From: Candidatus Methanoperedens sp.
GTDB taxonomy: Archaea; Halobacteriota; Methanosarcinia; Methanosarcinales; Methanoperedenaceae
Reading direction: 5' to 3'
Length of the DNA stretch: 46,139 nucleotides
Assembly: GCA_027460585.1 (NCBI GenBank)
Contig: JAPZAP010000123.1
Coordinates: 1 to 46,139, forward strand
A program made the translations under genes and the position numbers. The first letter of the stretch is position 1, and every line of letters starts with the position of its first letter. Below are positions 1-9,976 of the stretch, piece by piece. Below the pieces are notes generated by a model, which searched no databases, was not told where the DNA came from, and worked only from the letters and a program-made list of their open reading frames with translations.

Positions 1-199
1 AGCATCGAATTTAGGTGAACGTAAAATCTTTTGGTTTTACAATATTATAAATCGTAAATACGCTATCATAAATCTGCGTTCATCAGCGTGCATCTGCGGT
101 TTTTTATTTTCAAATATTTTATGATAGCCCCCCAACACCAAACTTTTTGACAGCCTCGAATTTTGAAAAAGCAACAAAACCAAACAACCAAAATCTGAA
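1..199. other. Intergenic region downstream of the signalling operon
   Basis: No gene is supported here. Positions about 70-101 hold a run of ATCTGCG/CATC words (aatctgcgttcatcagcg, then catctgcggtt) of the sort that recurs between genes elsewhere in this window, for example the AATCCGTG words near 45.94-45.99 kb. I see no clear hairpin terminator after the histidine kinase stop at 200. Confidence 0.4.
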
Positions 200-3100
200 T
201 CATTCCTTATTCACATTAAGCGGCAAAGTGAACGTAAAAGTAGTTCCCTCGCCGTATTTGCTTTCCGCCCATATCTTCCCTCCATGCTGCTCCACATGTT
301 GTCTTGTGATCGCAAGCCCAAGACCTGTCCCCCCGTATTTTCGGGTTGTCCCTGTGTCCAGTTGGGTAAATTCCTGGAAGAGTTTACCCACATTTTCTTT
401 TCTGATGCCTATGCCTCTATCCGAGACCGAGAACTTTGCCATGTCGCCTTCCTTTTTCCCGGTTATGGTAACGGTTCCCCCTTCCTCCTTGCTGAATTTC
501 ACGGCGTTATCAAGTAGATTGAAGAATATCTGCCTGAATTTCTGTTTATCTGCTTCTATGTATTCCAGTTCCGGGTCAAGGTTTTTCTCAATAAGCACAT
601 TTTTTATTGCTGCTTTTTCCTTAATAAGGCCGATGAATTCGTCCACAGTTTCAGGAACAGGAATCTTCTCAATGTGCAGTTCAATTGTTCCTGCATCCAT
701 CTGAACTATGTCAAGTATCTGACCGATGATATTGTGCAGGTTATTGCCACTTGTAATAATATTGTCTATGAAATGCTCCTGTTTTTCATTCAATTCCCCG
801 GGTGTTTTCTGCTTCAAAATTTCGGAGAAACCAAGTATTGCATTCAAAGGAGTCCGAAGTTCGTGGCTCATTGTTTGCAGGAAATTGGTTTTTGCCATAT
901 TGGCGCGCTCAGCCTCTTCCTTTGCGTGCCTCACCTCATTTGTGCGTTCATTAACCAGTTCTTCAAGATGATCGCGGTGTTTCTTCAATTCCTCTTCTGC
1001 CAGCTTGCGATCGGTAATGTCGCGCGTAATACCCATAACAGCATCCACTTCACCTGCTGTATCCTTAATGGGCATCAACCATGTATCCTCCCAATGCTTG
1101 CGATTTTGGTACGTTAACGTGTCTTCGATAGACAGCGGCTCTCCCGTTTGAAAAACCTTTTGCAGGTTGTTCTTCATTCGTTCAAATTGCTCTATCGGGA
1201 AAAACTCTATAAGTCGTCTACCCATGATTTCTTCAGGCATGAGTCCAAGTTGTTTAGCCCCAAAACTGTTTAAATATCGAATGCGATTGTTCCGCTCAAT
1301 AATAAAGATGGAATCATGCGCCCCTTCAGCCAGAATACGATAGCGTTGTTCGCTCTTTTTCTGTGCTTCCTCCGCACGCTTTCGCTGGGTGATATCCTGT
1401 AGCGTGCCGCGAAGCATCACTACCTGTCCCGCCGCATCACGAACTGCTTCACCTCTTGCGATCATGAATCTTTGCGAGCCATCCGGATGAAGAAGTTCCA
1501 GGTCAAGCTCATAAGCGGTTCCGTTCTTCAGGGCATCTGATACCGCAGCCTCCAGCCGGCCTGCGCTCTCTTCAGTGTACATTTTCAGGTGTTCTTTATA
1601 GTTGGGGGGAGGCAATGCCAGATCCCGGCCGATAATACGGTAGTACCCGGGAGACCAGGTAATGGTGTCGGAAGCTATTATCCACTGCCAACTGCCCACC
1701 TGTGCCACACGCTGGGATTCCTTTAAATCCCTTTCGCTTCGGCGCAGGGCATCTTCTGCCTGCTTACGTTCTGTGATATCCATGAAAACGCCGTACATCG
1801 CCAGTTTGCCCTTATAGGTAAAAGGAATTGCAGCAAGCTCAACGTCCACGAAAGTGCCATCGAGCCTGATGAACTTTTCCTCTATAAGGGGCGCTGCTTT
1901 CCCTTCTTCTTGCATGCGAATTCGTTCTTTAACGAGGTCACGGTAATCCTGGTGAATAATTTGGAGTACGGGTATTCCAAAGAGTTCTTCGGGGTTTGCA
2001 GCGCCAAGGATTTTTGCTCCGGCCTGGTTCACAAACACTAATTTCCCCTCACTGTGGATAGCGATTCCGTAGGGAGAGAAATCCACAAGACGCCGGTGCC
2101 GTTCCTCGCTTTCTTTTACCATCTCCTCAGCACGGTTGCGCTCTGTGATGTCACGGCCAACGGAAATTACATACTTTGGTTCTCCGTTTTCGTCGCGTAT
2201 TAATGAAGCTTCATATTCGGTAAGTATCGTGTGCCCGTTTTTGCAAATTAAGGAAAGTTCAACTCTCGCCTTTCCAATACGCATTAAATATTCTTTAGCG
2301 AAAGCCGCTTTTTCTAAATCCTGCGGACTATAATATGAATCCGGGGCTTTTAATGAGGCAATTTCTTCGTCTGTATATCCTGTAATATCCCTGAAAGTCT
2401 TATTCCAGCGGATCGCTTTATGGTTAAAAGGATCAAAAACAAAAAAAGTGTCAAGCTGGGAATCAAGGGCGATTTCAGTGAATTCCTTTTCTTTGATCAA
2501 TGCCTTCTCTGCCAGTTTGCGCTCTGTGATGTCGTGGAATATTCCCTGCATTATTGGCTTTCTTCTCACCGTTGTCACGGACGCCGAGATTTGGACATGC
2601 TTTATTTTCCCTGATTTGGTTAAGACCTCTGCGTCATCATCCAAACTCCCTCTCTCCTGGAAATGTCTTTTGAACTGGTCAGCATAAAATTGCGCTTTAT
2701 CAGGTGAATGCACCGTGGATTGATGATGCCCGACAATTTCCCGGTTTTCTTTCTCCAGCAGATTTTCAGCGGCTTTATTACACCTGAGAATCAAACCCGT
2801 CTCAGGATCAGACCAGAAGATAGCATCCCTGGCATTCTCAAAGACCAGCCGGAATTTTTCTTCGCTTTCTCTTACCACGGTCTCAACATTATTTAGCTCC
2901 TCGATGTCATGCTCCAGCCTCTGTGCCATCTGGTTAAAGCAGGCGGCTAAAATACCAACCTCATCACTGTTTTTTATATCCACTCTTGTATCCAGCTTAC
3001 CCTTCCCGATGTCTATAGCCGCATTCTTCAGTTTGATTATCGGGTTTGAAATGGATTTTGAAATAATTACACCAAGAGCGATCGCTGTAATAAAAGTCAG

Positions 3101-3700
3101 CAAACCAACTATCAGGATATAGGTTAGAGATGTTGCGATCGTTTGTGCTACAGCCTGGTTCCTGTCTGCAAATTCCTTATCTTCAAATGCAATGGCATCG
3201 TTTATAGCCTTCAGGAACTCTTGCTCGGCCGCTTCGAATTCGTCCTGCTTTTCCAGGACTATTGACCCTGATGCGCCCTGTTCTTTTAATATTATTAGTT
3301 CATTACTTGCATTTTTAAGCTTTTTGCCGCTGTTTTTTATATTCGCTAAAAAACCCTTCTCCTGGGGAAAGAATTTATTTACCAGGTCTTCGTAGTTCGA
3401 AATTGCTGCATCGTATTGTTTTATCCCTGATAGAACACGCTCCTTTTCAACAACTCCAATGGCTGTTTCATTGACTCCACTTTCTGCTTTCAGGGAAACA
3501 AATTCGCTTGTTGAAACTACAATCCTGAGACTTGCTTCCTTTACATCATCAAGCGATTTAATAGTGGGTTGAGTTTCCCCGGTAATCTCATTAAATGCCA
3601 GGTTAATACTATTAATTGCATTGATTCCAACAAGTGCAACAACTATGACAAGCAGACCTACAGTTAAATGCCCCAGGGTTAATTTATCAATTATCTTCAA
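200..3700 (-). CDS. Membrane-bound multi-PAS sensor histidine kinase
   Basis: This is a two-transmembrane sensor kinase of 1166 residues. Helix 1 spans about residues 9-31, then comes an extracytoplasmic helical region to about 188, helix 2 at about 190-214 and a HAMP domain at about 215-267. Five PAS/PAC units follow, between about 280 and 910, each ending in a DITERK/DITQRK-type motif. The HisKA box MSHELRTPLN has the phospho-acceptor His at about 946. The HATPase follows, with N box FNLLDNAVKF, G1 DRGIGI and G2 GGTGLGLAI. The start is a TTG, with GGGGG just upstream inside the preceding kinase gene, and the two genes overlap by 14 bp. No receiver or output domain is fused, so the partner must be elsewhere. 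It is the last gene of the operon. Function as kinase is well supported; the signal is unknown. Confidence 0.95.
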   Translation of the reverse strand: MKIIDKLTLGHLTVGLLVIVVALVGINAINSINLAFNEITGETQPTIKSLDDVKEASLRIVVSTSEFVSLKAESGVNETAIGVVEKERVLSGIKQYDAAISNYEDLVNKFFPQEKGFLANIKNSGKKLKNASNELIILKEQGASGSIVLEKQDEFEAAEQEFLKAINDAIAFEDKEFADRNQAVAQTIATSLTYILIVGLLTFITAIALGVIISKSISNPIIKLKNAAIDIGKGKLDTRVDIKNSDEVGILAACFNQMAQRLEHDIEELNNVETVVRESEEKFRLVFENARDAIFWSDPETGLILRCNKAAENLLEKENREIVGHHQSTVHSPDKAQFYADQFKRHFQERGSLDDDAEVLTKSGKIKHVQISASVTTVRRKPIMQGIFHDITERKLAEKALIKEKEFTEIALDSQLDTFFVFDPFNHKAIRWNKTFRDITGYTDEEIASLKAPDSYYSPQDLEKAAFAKEYLMRIGKARVELSLICKNGHTILTEYEASLIRDENGEPKYVISVGRDITERNRAEEMVKESEERHRRLVDFSPYGIAIHSEGKLVFVNQAGAKILGAANPEELFGIPVLQIIHQDYRDLVKERIRMQEEGKAAPLIEEKFIRLDGTFVDVELAAIPFTYKGKLAMYGVFMDITERKQAEDALRRSERDLKESQRVAQVGSWQWIIASDTITWSPGYYRIIGRDLALPPPNYKEHLKMYTEESAGRLEAAVSDALKNGTAYELDLELLHPDGSQRFMIARGEAVRDAAGQVVMLRGTLQDITQRKRAEEAQKKSEQRYRILAEGAHDSIFIIERNNRIRYLNSFGAKQLGLMPEEIMGRRLIEFFPIEQFERMKNNLQKVFQTGEPLSIEDTLTYQNRKHWEDTWLMPIKDTAGEVDAVMGITRDITDRKLAEEELKKHRDHLEELVNERTNEVRHAKEEAERANMAKTNFLQTMSHELRTPLNAILGFSEILKQKTPGELNEKQEHFIDNIITSGNNLHNIIGQILDIVQMDAGTIELHIEKIPVPETVDEFIGLIKEKAAIKNVLIEKNLDPELEYIEADKQKFRQIFFNLLDNAVKFSKEEGGTVTITGKKEGDMAKFSVSDRGIGIRKENVGKLFQEFTQLDTGTTRKYGGTGLGLAITRQHVEQHGGKIWAESKYGEGTTFTFTLPLNVNKE

Positions 3701-6587
3701 TCTTTACCCCCTTTTTAACTTCTATCGGCAGTAAAAATGTAAATGTGCTTCCCTCGCCATACCTGCTCTCTACCCATATCCTGCCCCCGTGCAGTTCCAC
3801 AAGATGTTTCGTGATGTCAAGACCCAAACCTGTGCCGCCGTATTTCTCAGAAATCCCTTTCTCAAGCTGTTCGAACTTATGGAAAAGCCTGCCAATATTT
3901 TCTTCTTTGATTCCGATGCCTGTATCAGAGACAGAAATCTGCGCCATTTCCCCTTCTTTTTTCGCTGTTATGGTTAAAGTTCCTCCCTCATCCTTGCTGA
4001 ACTTTACTGCATTGCTGAGTAAATTAAAAAGAATCTGCTTGAATCTCTGCTTGTCCGCTTCTATAAACTCAAGTTCCGGGTCAAATTCCGTTTTCAGGAG
4101 CACTTTATGCTTCATTGCCTTTTCTTTTATGAGAGATAGCGTCTCTTTAATGATTTCAGGCACTGACATCTTATCGGGCACAAGTTCTATTTTCCCTGCT
4201 TCTATCCTGGAAAGGTCGAGAATATCATTGATAAGGGTTAGCAGGAATTGATTGCTTGTAAGAATATTATCCACATAATGTTTCTGTTTGTCGCTTAATT
4301 CTCCAGTCAAACCCATTTTAAGAAGTTCGGAAAAACCGATGGATGCATTCAGGGGTGTGCGAAGTTCATGGCTCATATTGGCTAAAAACTCGCTCTTGGC
4401 TTTGTCTGCAGATTCAAGGCGCAGGTTTTCAATGCGTATCTCTTCTGCCTTCTTGCGCTCTGTAATATCGGTGTGGATAGAAATCCAGACCTTTCCATAC
4501 TCGGAGCGTTCAAAAGTCGAAACATGTGCACTACACCAGAATTTTGTGCCATCTTTCTTGATATTTTGAACCTCCCCGCTCCATTCACCGTTATTGTCCA
4601 GGACTTTGCTGATTTCTTTTGCGGTTTCCTCAGGGCTCTTCTCTGTGGGAGCATTGACAACAGAAACAGGTTTACCAATCAGCTCGTCTTTTTCATAACC
4701 AAACATTTTCTCAAATTTCGGATTAGCATAGACAATTATGCCATCATCAGCACGAATAAGATATACTCCCTCAGATATGTTTTCAATAATTTGACCCTGG
4801 AATAGCAGCCGGTTTTCAGCACGCTTATGTTCATCGCGCGTACGCAGCGACATGATACCATACGCTATGTCGCCAGCCAGTTCGTTCAGCAGCGTTATTT
4901 CTTCAGAATCAAATGCATCCTGCTCCTTTGCGCATATATTCAAAACTCCAAAGGGCTTACCGTTGGCAACCAGGGGAAGCGCAATGGCTGAATTATAGCT
5001 TCGCTTTATTGCCTCGTCGAGCCACGGTGCATAATTCGGGTCGGTCTCTATATTTTTTACAACGCTGGCCTTGCCTGTTCTAATAGCTGTGCCTATGTGA
5101 CCTCTGCCGCGTTCGTTGTCCGCCCATGTCATGCCCGGAGTTTCGGGAGAAACTTCATCGTAGCCAGCCTGTGCTACCAGGCGAATGGTTTTTTCTTCAT
5201 CCTCCTCTGCAATGCCGATCCACGCCAATGGATACCCCCCGGCTTCCACGATTCTCTTGCATATCTCGTATAATAATTCTGGCTCATTCGTGGCTCGAAT
5301 GAGTGTTTGATTGCATTGGCTGAGTGTCCTGTAAGCTCGATTGACCTTGCGCAATTCCTCCTCTGCCCGCTTGCGTTTGGTGATATCCAGGCTATATTCT
5401 ATCATCTTGATGACATTGCCTTTTTTATCAAGAATGGGAAAACCGTGAACCTCAACATTCCTGGCATTACCGTCTTTATCATAATGAATATGCTCTACAG
5501 TTGCAGGTTTTTTTGTAATCTTAACTTCTTCAAGCGGACATATGTGTTCGCCTGAACATGGTTTGTCGAGCATGTGTGTAAGTGCATGACACTTTGAACT
5601 TTCGGTGAGCTTACCCAGGCGGGCAGCGGAATTTGCCATTAATATGGAGTAATCGTTGGCATCTATGACATAAAAAGGATGCGTGAGCGATTCAAAAATA
5701 CTGTTCAGGAATTCTCTTTGCTGTATGATTTGTTCCTCGGCTTTTTTACGTTCTGTGATATCACGGACGATAGCCCACATACCTATGTTTTCACCTTTTT
5801 CATTTTTTATCAGGAATGTCCTGAGTTCCACAGGGAAAATAGTCCCGTCTTTTTTGCAGTATTCTTTTTCATATACCTCTGAGTATCCATTTTGAAGGAT
5901 TTGTGTTTCCAAAATTTTTTGTTCAAAGGAATGCCATTTCTTAGGGGTAATATCCTCATAATTTAACGAAGTAAGCTCTTCTGAACCATATCCAAGAATA
6001 TTTTGATATGATCTGTTGTATTCTTTGATTTTGCCTTCCATATCCACAAATACGAATCCATCCATCATGCTTTCGTGCAGTTTGCGATATTTGCTCTCCG
6101 AATCTCGAAGCGCCTCTTCTGCCTGCTTGCGTTCAGTGATATTGTCAAATACGGCGACAAAGTGTTCTTTTTGCACTCCGTAGACTGAAATAAGGAACCA
6201 TATCCCGATAGACTCCAAATATGTCTCAAATCTTTCGGGCTGACCAGTCAAAGCAACCTTACCATAAATCTTAAACAATTCCGGATTTGATTCTTTTATA
6301 CCCGGAATTACTTCTGTCACTTTCTTCCCAACAACATTCTTCAAACCAGTCAATCTTTCAAACGCTTCATTTACGTCGAGATAAATGAAATCATAAGGCT
6401 CTCCGTTTTCAAAAAACATCCTGCAATAGGCAAAACCTTCCTGCATATTTTCGAATAAATTTCTATAACGCTCTTCGCTTTCTCGAAGTGTTTCCTCCGC
6501 ACGATCCATATCTTTGCCAATTACCTGTGCTATTTTCAGGTCGCCGATTTTCCTATTCATCTTCCCGCTCCTTGCCTCATTATTCAC
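3687..6587 (-). CDS. Soluble PAS-GAF sensor histidine kinase
   Basis: This 966-residue kinase has no transmembrane segment. Three PAS/PAC units cover about residues 30-410. The third carries a Cys/His-rich stretch (PCSGEHICPLEE) that could bind a metal or cofactor, though this is inference. A GAF domain follows at about 415-585, then a fourth PAS at about 590-715, the HisKA box MSHELRTPLN with His at about 740, and a HATPase with FNLLSNAVKF and GGTGLGLDI. The kinase core closely resembles the two neighbouring kinases, suggesting local duplication. Its stop overlaps the start of the downstream kinase. Directly upstream lies a decayed receiver gene, the likely former partner or link to the rest of the operon. 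Confidence 0.95.
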   Translation of the reverse strand: MNNEARSGKMNRKIGDLKIAQVIGKDMDRAEETLRESEERYRNLFENMQEGFAYCRMFFENGEPYDFIYLDVNEAFERLTGLKNVVGKKVTEVIPGIKESNPELFKIYGKVALTGQPERFETYLESIGIWFLISVYGVQKEHFVAVFDNITERKQAEEALRDSESKYRKLHESMMDGFVFVDMEGKIKEYNRSYQNILGYGSEELTSLNYEDITPKKWHSFEQKILETQILQNGYSEVYEKEYCKKDGTIFPVELRTFLIKNEKGENIGMWAIVRDITERKKAEEQIIQQREFLNSIFESLTHPFYVIDANDYSILMANSAARLGKLTESSKCHALTHMLDKPCSGEHICPLEEVKITKKPATVEHIHYDKDGNARNVEVHGFPILDKKGNVIKMIEYSLDITKRKRAEEELRKVNRAYRTLSQCNQTLIRATNEPELLYEICKRIVEAGGYPLAWIGIAEEDEEKTIRLVAQAGYDEVSPETPGMTWADNERGRGHIGTAIRTGKASVVKNIETDPNYAPWLDEAIKRSYNSAIALPLVANGKPFGVLNICAKEQDAFDSEEITLLNELAGDIAYGIMSLRTRDEHKRAENRLLFQGQIIENISEGVYLIRADDGIIVYANPKFEKMFGYEKDELIGKPVSVVNAPTEKSPEETAKEISKVLDNNGEWSGEVQNIKKDGTKFWCSAHVSTFERSEYGKVWISIHTDITERKKAEEIRIENLRLESADKAKSEFLANMSHELRTPLNASIGFSELLKMGLTGELSDKQKHYVDNILTSNQFLLTLINDILDLSRIEAGKIELVPDKMSVPEIIKETLSLIKEKAMKHKVLLKTEFDPELEFIEADKQRFKQILFNLLSNAVKFSKDEGGTLTITAKKEGEMAQISVSDTGIGIKEENIGRLFHKFEQLEKGISEKYGGTGLGLDITKHLVELHGGRIWVESRYGEGSTFTFLLPIEVKKGVKIEDN

Positions 6588-6595
6588 CTCACTTC

Positions 6596-6941
6596 CTATA
6601 TTTCCACTCTTCCCAGGAATTCCGGTACGTCAATGGGTTTCAGTAATCATCAAAACCCTCTTCAATGATTCTTTCCCTGTCCCCTTTCATGGCATATGCA
6701 GTCAAGGTTATTAAGGCGTTTTCTCATTCCCCGGCTCACTTTTTATTATTCTGTTTGTTTCTATGCCGCCCATTCCTGTTATCATTATATCCAAGACAAT
6801 CAAACCATATGATTCTTTCACTGTTTTCTCACTGCTTATTTTCGTTTTAGTTCATGGGCAGTAAATCCGTTTGCCCTTTAGTATTTCACATACAAGTTCC
6901 GTGTTCAGCAGGTCGTCCCCACCCACCAGTACTTTAGTCAT
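6596..6941 (-). pseudogene. Decayed CheY-like receiver gene
   Basis: An ATG at 6941-6939 overlaps the stop of the upstream kinase in the usual ATGA manner and reads MTKVLVGGDDLLNTELVCEI, then stops within 30 codons. Further along the same strand the frames break repeatedly. They still spell out receiver-domain pieces: LIVLDIMITGMGGIETN (the phospho-acceptor Asp and following loop), LITLTAYAMKGDRERII, and after a frameshift KPIDVPEFLGRVEI, where the Lys-Pro pair is the conserved receiver lysine. At least two stops and one frameshift separate these pieces. An intact gene here would have been a free receiver protein between two histidine kinases. Confidence 0.8.
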
Positions 6942-9900
6942 TTTATTTCACCTTCCTTTTTCGCTTCAAGAGGTATTAAAAATGTAAATTCGCTCCCTTC
7001 CCCATACTTGCTTTCCGCCCATATCCTGCCTCCATGCAGTTCCACAAGCTGCTTTGAAATAGCAAGTCCAAGACCGGTTCCCCCGTATTTCTGCGAAATT
7101 CCTTTATCGAGCTGCTCGAATTTCTGGAAAAGCTTTTCCATATTTTCAGGCTTGATACCTATGCCTGTATCACGGACCGATATCTGCGCATTTTCATCCA
7201 CTTTTCTTGTAGTTATTGTTACAGTTCCCCCCTCTTCTTTGCTGAACTTTATCGCATTTGAGAGAAGATTGAAAAGTATCTGCTTTACTCTTTGCTTATC
7301 CGCGTCTATAAGACCAAGGCCCGGATCATATTCTTTTTTAATGATTATCCTGTGCTTCATGGCTTTTTCTTTTATGAGAGTGATCGTCTCTTCTACAGTA
7401 GCCTGGAGAGGTATACTCTCAATGTTCAGGTCGATTTTTCCCGCCTCTATTTTACTCAGGTCGAGAATATCGTTGATCAGGTTGAGCAGGAAATTTCCGC
7501 TATTATGAATATTTTCAATAAAGTGCCTGTGCTTTTCATTCAACTCCCCTGCCATCCCATCGATCAAAAGCTGTGAAAAACCCAGGATAGAGTTCAATGG
7601 AGTCCTCAATTCATGGCTCATGCTCGCAAGGAACTCACTCTTGGCTTGGCTTGCATATTCCAGGCGCTCTTTCTCGATTCGAATCTCCTCTGCTTTCTTT
7701 CGCTCCGTTATGTCGCTGAATACACCATACTTATAGATTTTACCTCTGAAATTAACAGGGATAGCCACTATCTCCACGTCCACAGGCGAGCCATCCATTC
7801 TGAGGAACTTTTCTTCGATCAGGGGCGCTATTTTTCCTTCTTCTTCCATCAGGATTCGTTCTTTTGCTATGTTGTAATAATCAGGGTGTATAATATCCAA
7901 TATTGGTTTTCCAATCAGCTCTTCAACATTTGTTGCTCCAAGGATTTTTGCAGCTTGCGGATTTACGAATATGATTTTTCCATCGGTGTGGGTGAGTAGG
8001 CCATAGGGAGAATATTCGATAAGCAATCGGTTCCTCTCCTCACTTTCCCTTAGCGTTTCTTCTGCTTTTTTGCGCTCTGAAATATCCCGGCCAAAGCTGA
8101 CTGTACCGATCATCTCTCCTTTTGAATAAATCGGCGCAGTATTTATCGAAAGGATCAAAGCTGTTCCATCTCGCTTCTTGATGGTTGCTTCATATTGCTG
8201 AGGCTTGCCTTTTAATACCTTGCCGAAAATTCCCATCAGGTTAGGAAGTTCCTCTTTCATAATAAGGGGAGTATATACTTCATTGCGCCATTCTTCCAGC
8301 GAATAGCCGCTTACCTCTTCGGTTTGCCTGTTGCAAAACTGGAAACGGCCTTCCAGATCTGCAGTCCATATCATATCATTGGAAAATTCAATCATAGTGC
8401 GATACTTTTCCTCGCTTTCTGTCAATGATTCCTCTGCCCGCTTGCGCTCTGTAATGTCTTTCATTATGGATGCATACTCGGTGAAATTTTGTTTTTCATC
8501 CTTGAGCGCCACTCCTGTGATTTCGACAGGTATTATTTTCCCATCTTTTGTGAGCCTCACCGATTCATAATCTGTAAAAACTCCTTTTTCATTTAAGATC
8601 CTAAGACAGTGTTCAAGCTCTTTCTGAGCCCGGTCTTCCGGAATAATGATGGTAATGGGCTTTCCTATGATTTCTTTCTTCCTGTAACCCAACATCTTTT
8701 CTGCGCCATCATTCCACGAGAGTATGTTGTTATTTAAATCCATTGTGCATACAGACTCTGGAATATTTTTAATTATGGAAGCCTGCCTGTTGATTTCAAT
8801 CTCAGCCTTCTCATGTTCAGCACGCATACGCAGCGCCTTGATGCCAAATGCCAGGTCGTCTGCCATCTCAACCAGAAGCTTTACTTCTTCTTCATAAAAA
8901 GCATCCGGCTCCTGTGCATAGATATTCAACACTCCGGATTGCTCGCTGTCAATGGCAAAAGGAATAGATATGGAAGAAGCATAGCCCCGCCTGATCGCCT
9001 CAGCACGAAGTTTAGTGTGACCTGGATCGGTCAGGATATTCAGGATGCATGGTTTGCCTGTAAGGCTGGCTTGGGCTTCGCACGTCTTCATATCAGCCAG
9101 CGAACTTTCCACTCCTTCAATATTCTCATTCTCGTACCCGTACCGGGCCATTACATGTAAACCATTCTTTCCTTCCCTTTGTGCAAAGCCGATCCATGCA
9201 AGGTGGTATCCGCCTGATTCAACAATTATTCTGCATGAATCTTGAAGCAGCATTGATTCATCTGATGAGCGCACCAGCGCCCGGTTGCTTTCGCCCAGCG
9301 TTTTGAGGGCGCGGTTGACTTTGTATAACTCTTCTTCAGCAAGTCTTCTCACATCCATCTCAGCCCTGAGGGACGCTGTTCTTGCTTCCACCTTTTTCTC
9401 AAGCTGTTCATTCAACGTTTCCAATTCATCCTGGACTTTCTGAAGTTCGATATTTTTCTGGATTGCGGTTTCGTATGTGGAAATGAGAAGATCGAGAATC
9501 TGCTGGCGGGCTGCAGTAATATAATATTCCTGGCCCCCAAAGAACATTTTGATGCCAATCTCTAGTTTTTCGTTCTCACGGATCTGTCTGTTTGCAAGTA
9601 TGTACTGTACTCTTGAGAGAATATATTTTTCATCATATGGCTTTGTAATGAAGTTATCCGCTCCGCATTCCAGGCCTTTGAGAACATCCTTCGATTCTGA
9701 AAGAGAGGTTAAAAGAATAACCGGTATATTTTTCAGGTTCTTTTCTTCCTTGATGCGGCGGCACAGCTCATAGCCATCCATTTCAGGCATAATGATATCG
9801 CTAATAATAAGTGCGGGTATACCCTTTTTCGTTATGATATCAAGGGCTTCCCTGCCAGTATATGCAACCCACACCCGATAGTCATTCTTCTCAAGCAGGA

Positions 9901-9976
9901 ATTTCAACATCTCAGCCTGTGTGAGGCTATCCTCCACAATGAGAATTTCTTCATCGTGATTTTTATCAGGGTTCAT
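6938..9976 (-). CDS. Receiver-GAF-PAS hybrid histidine kinase
   Basis: This 1012-residue soluble protein begins with a receiver domain (acidic pair in IVEDS, phospho-acceptor Asp about 60 in LIISDIIMPEMDG, Lys about 112 in ITKPY). A coiled-coil linker (about 135-215), a GAF domain (about 215-390) and three PAS/PAC units (about 395-765) follow. It ends in HisKA (His about 788) and HATPase (FNLLSNAIKF, DTGIGI, GGTGLGLAI). The receiver-first layout suits a relay in which CheA phosphorylates the receiver and so controls the kinase. It lies directly after cheB with an ATGA overlap, so it is a good candidate for the pathway output. Its first 200 residues are close to the separate receiver protein at 11057-11803. 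Confidence 0.95.
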   Translation of the reverse strand: MNPDKNHDEEILIVEDSLTQAEMLKFLLEKNDYRVWVAYTGREALDIITKKGIPALIISDIIMPEMDGYELCRRIKEEKNLKNIPVILLTSLSESKDVLKGLECGADNFITKPYDEKYILSRVQYILANRQIRENEKLEIGIKMFFGGQEYYITAARQQILDLLISTYETAIQKNIELQKVQDELETLNEQLEKKVEARTASLRAEMDVRRLAEEELYKVNRALKTLGESNRALVRSSDESMLLQDSCRIIVESGGYHLAWIGFAQREGKNGLHVMARYGYENENIEGVESSLADMKTCEAQASLTGKPCILNILTDPGHTKLRAEAIRRGYASSISIPFAIDSEQSGVLNIYAQEPDAFYEEEVKLLVEMADDLAFGIKALRMRAEHEKAEIEINRQASIIKNIPESVCTMDLNNNILSWNDGAEKMLGYRKKEIIGKPITIIIPEDRAQKELEHCLRILNEKGVFTDYESVRLTKDGKIIPVEITGVALKDEKQNFTEYASIMKDITERKRAEESLTESEEKYRTMIEFSNDMIWTADLEGRFQFCNRQTEEVSGYSLEEWRNEVYTPLIMKEELPNLMGIFGKVLKGKPQQYEATIKKRDGTALILSINTAPIYSKGEMIGTVSFGRDISERKKAEETLRESEERNRLLIEYSPYGLLTHTDGKIIFVNPQAAKILGATNVEELIGKPILDIIHPDYYNIAKERILMEEEGKIAPLIEEKFLRMDGSPVDVEIVAIPVNFRGKIYKYGVFSDITERKKAEEIRIEKERLEYASQAKSEFLASMSHELRTPLNSILGFSQLLIDGMAGELNEKHRHFIENIHNSGNFLLNLINDILDLSKIEAGKIDLNIESIPLQATVEETITLIKEKAMKHRIIIKKEYDPGLGLIDADKQRVKQILFNLLSNAIKFSKEEGGTVTITTRKVDENAQISVRDTGIGIKPENMEKLFQKFEQLDKGISQKYGGTGLGLAISKQLVELHGGRIWAESKYGEGSEFTFLIPLEAKKEGEIK

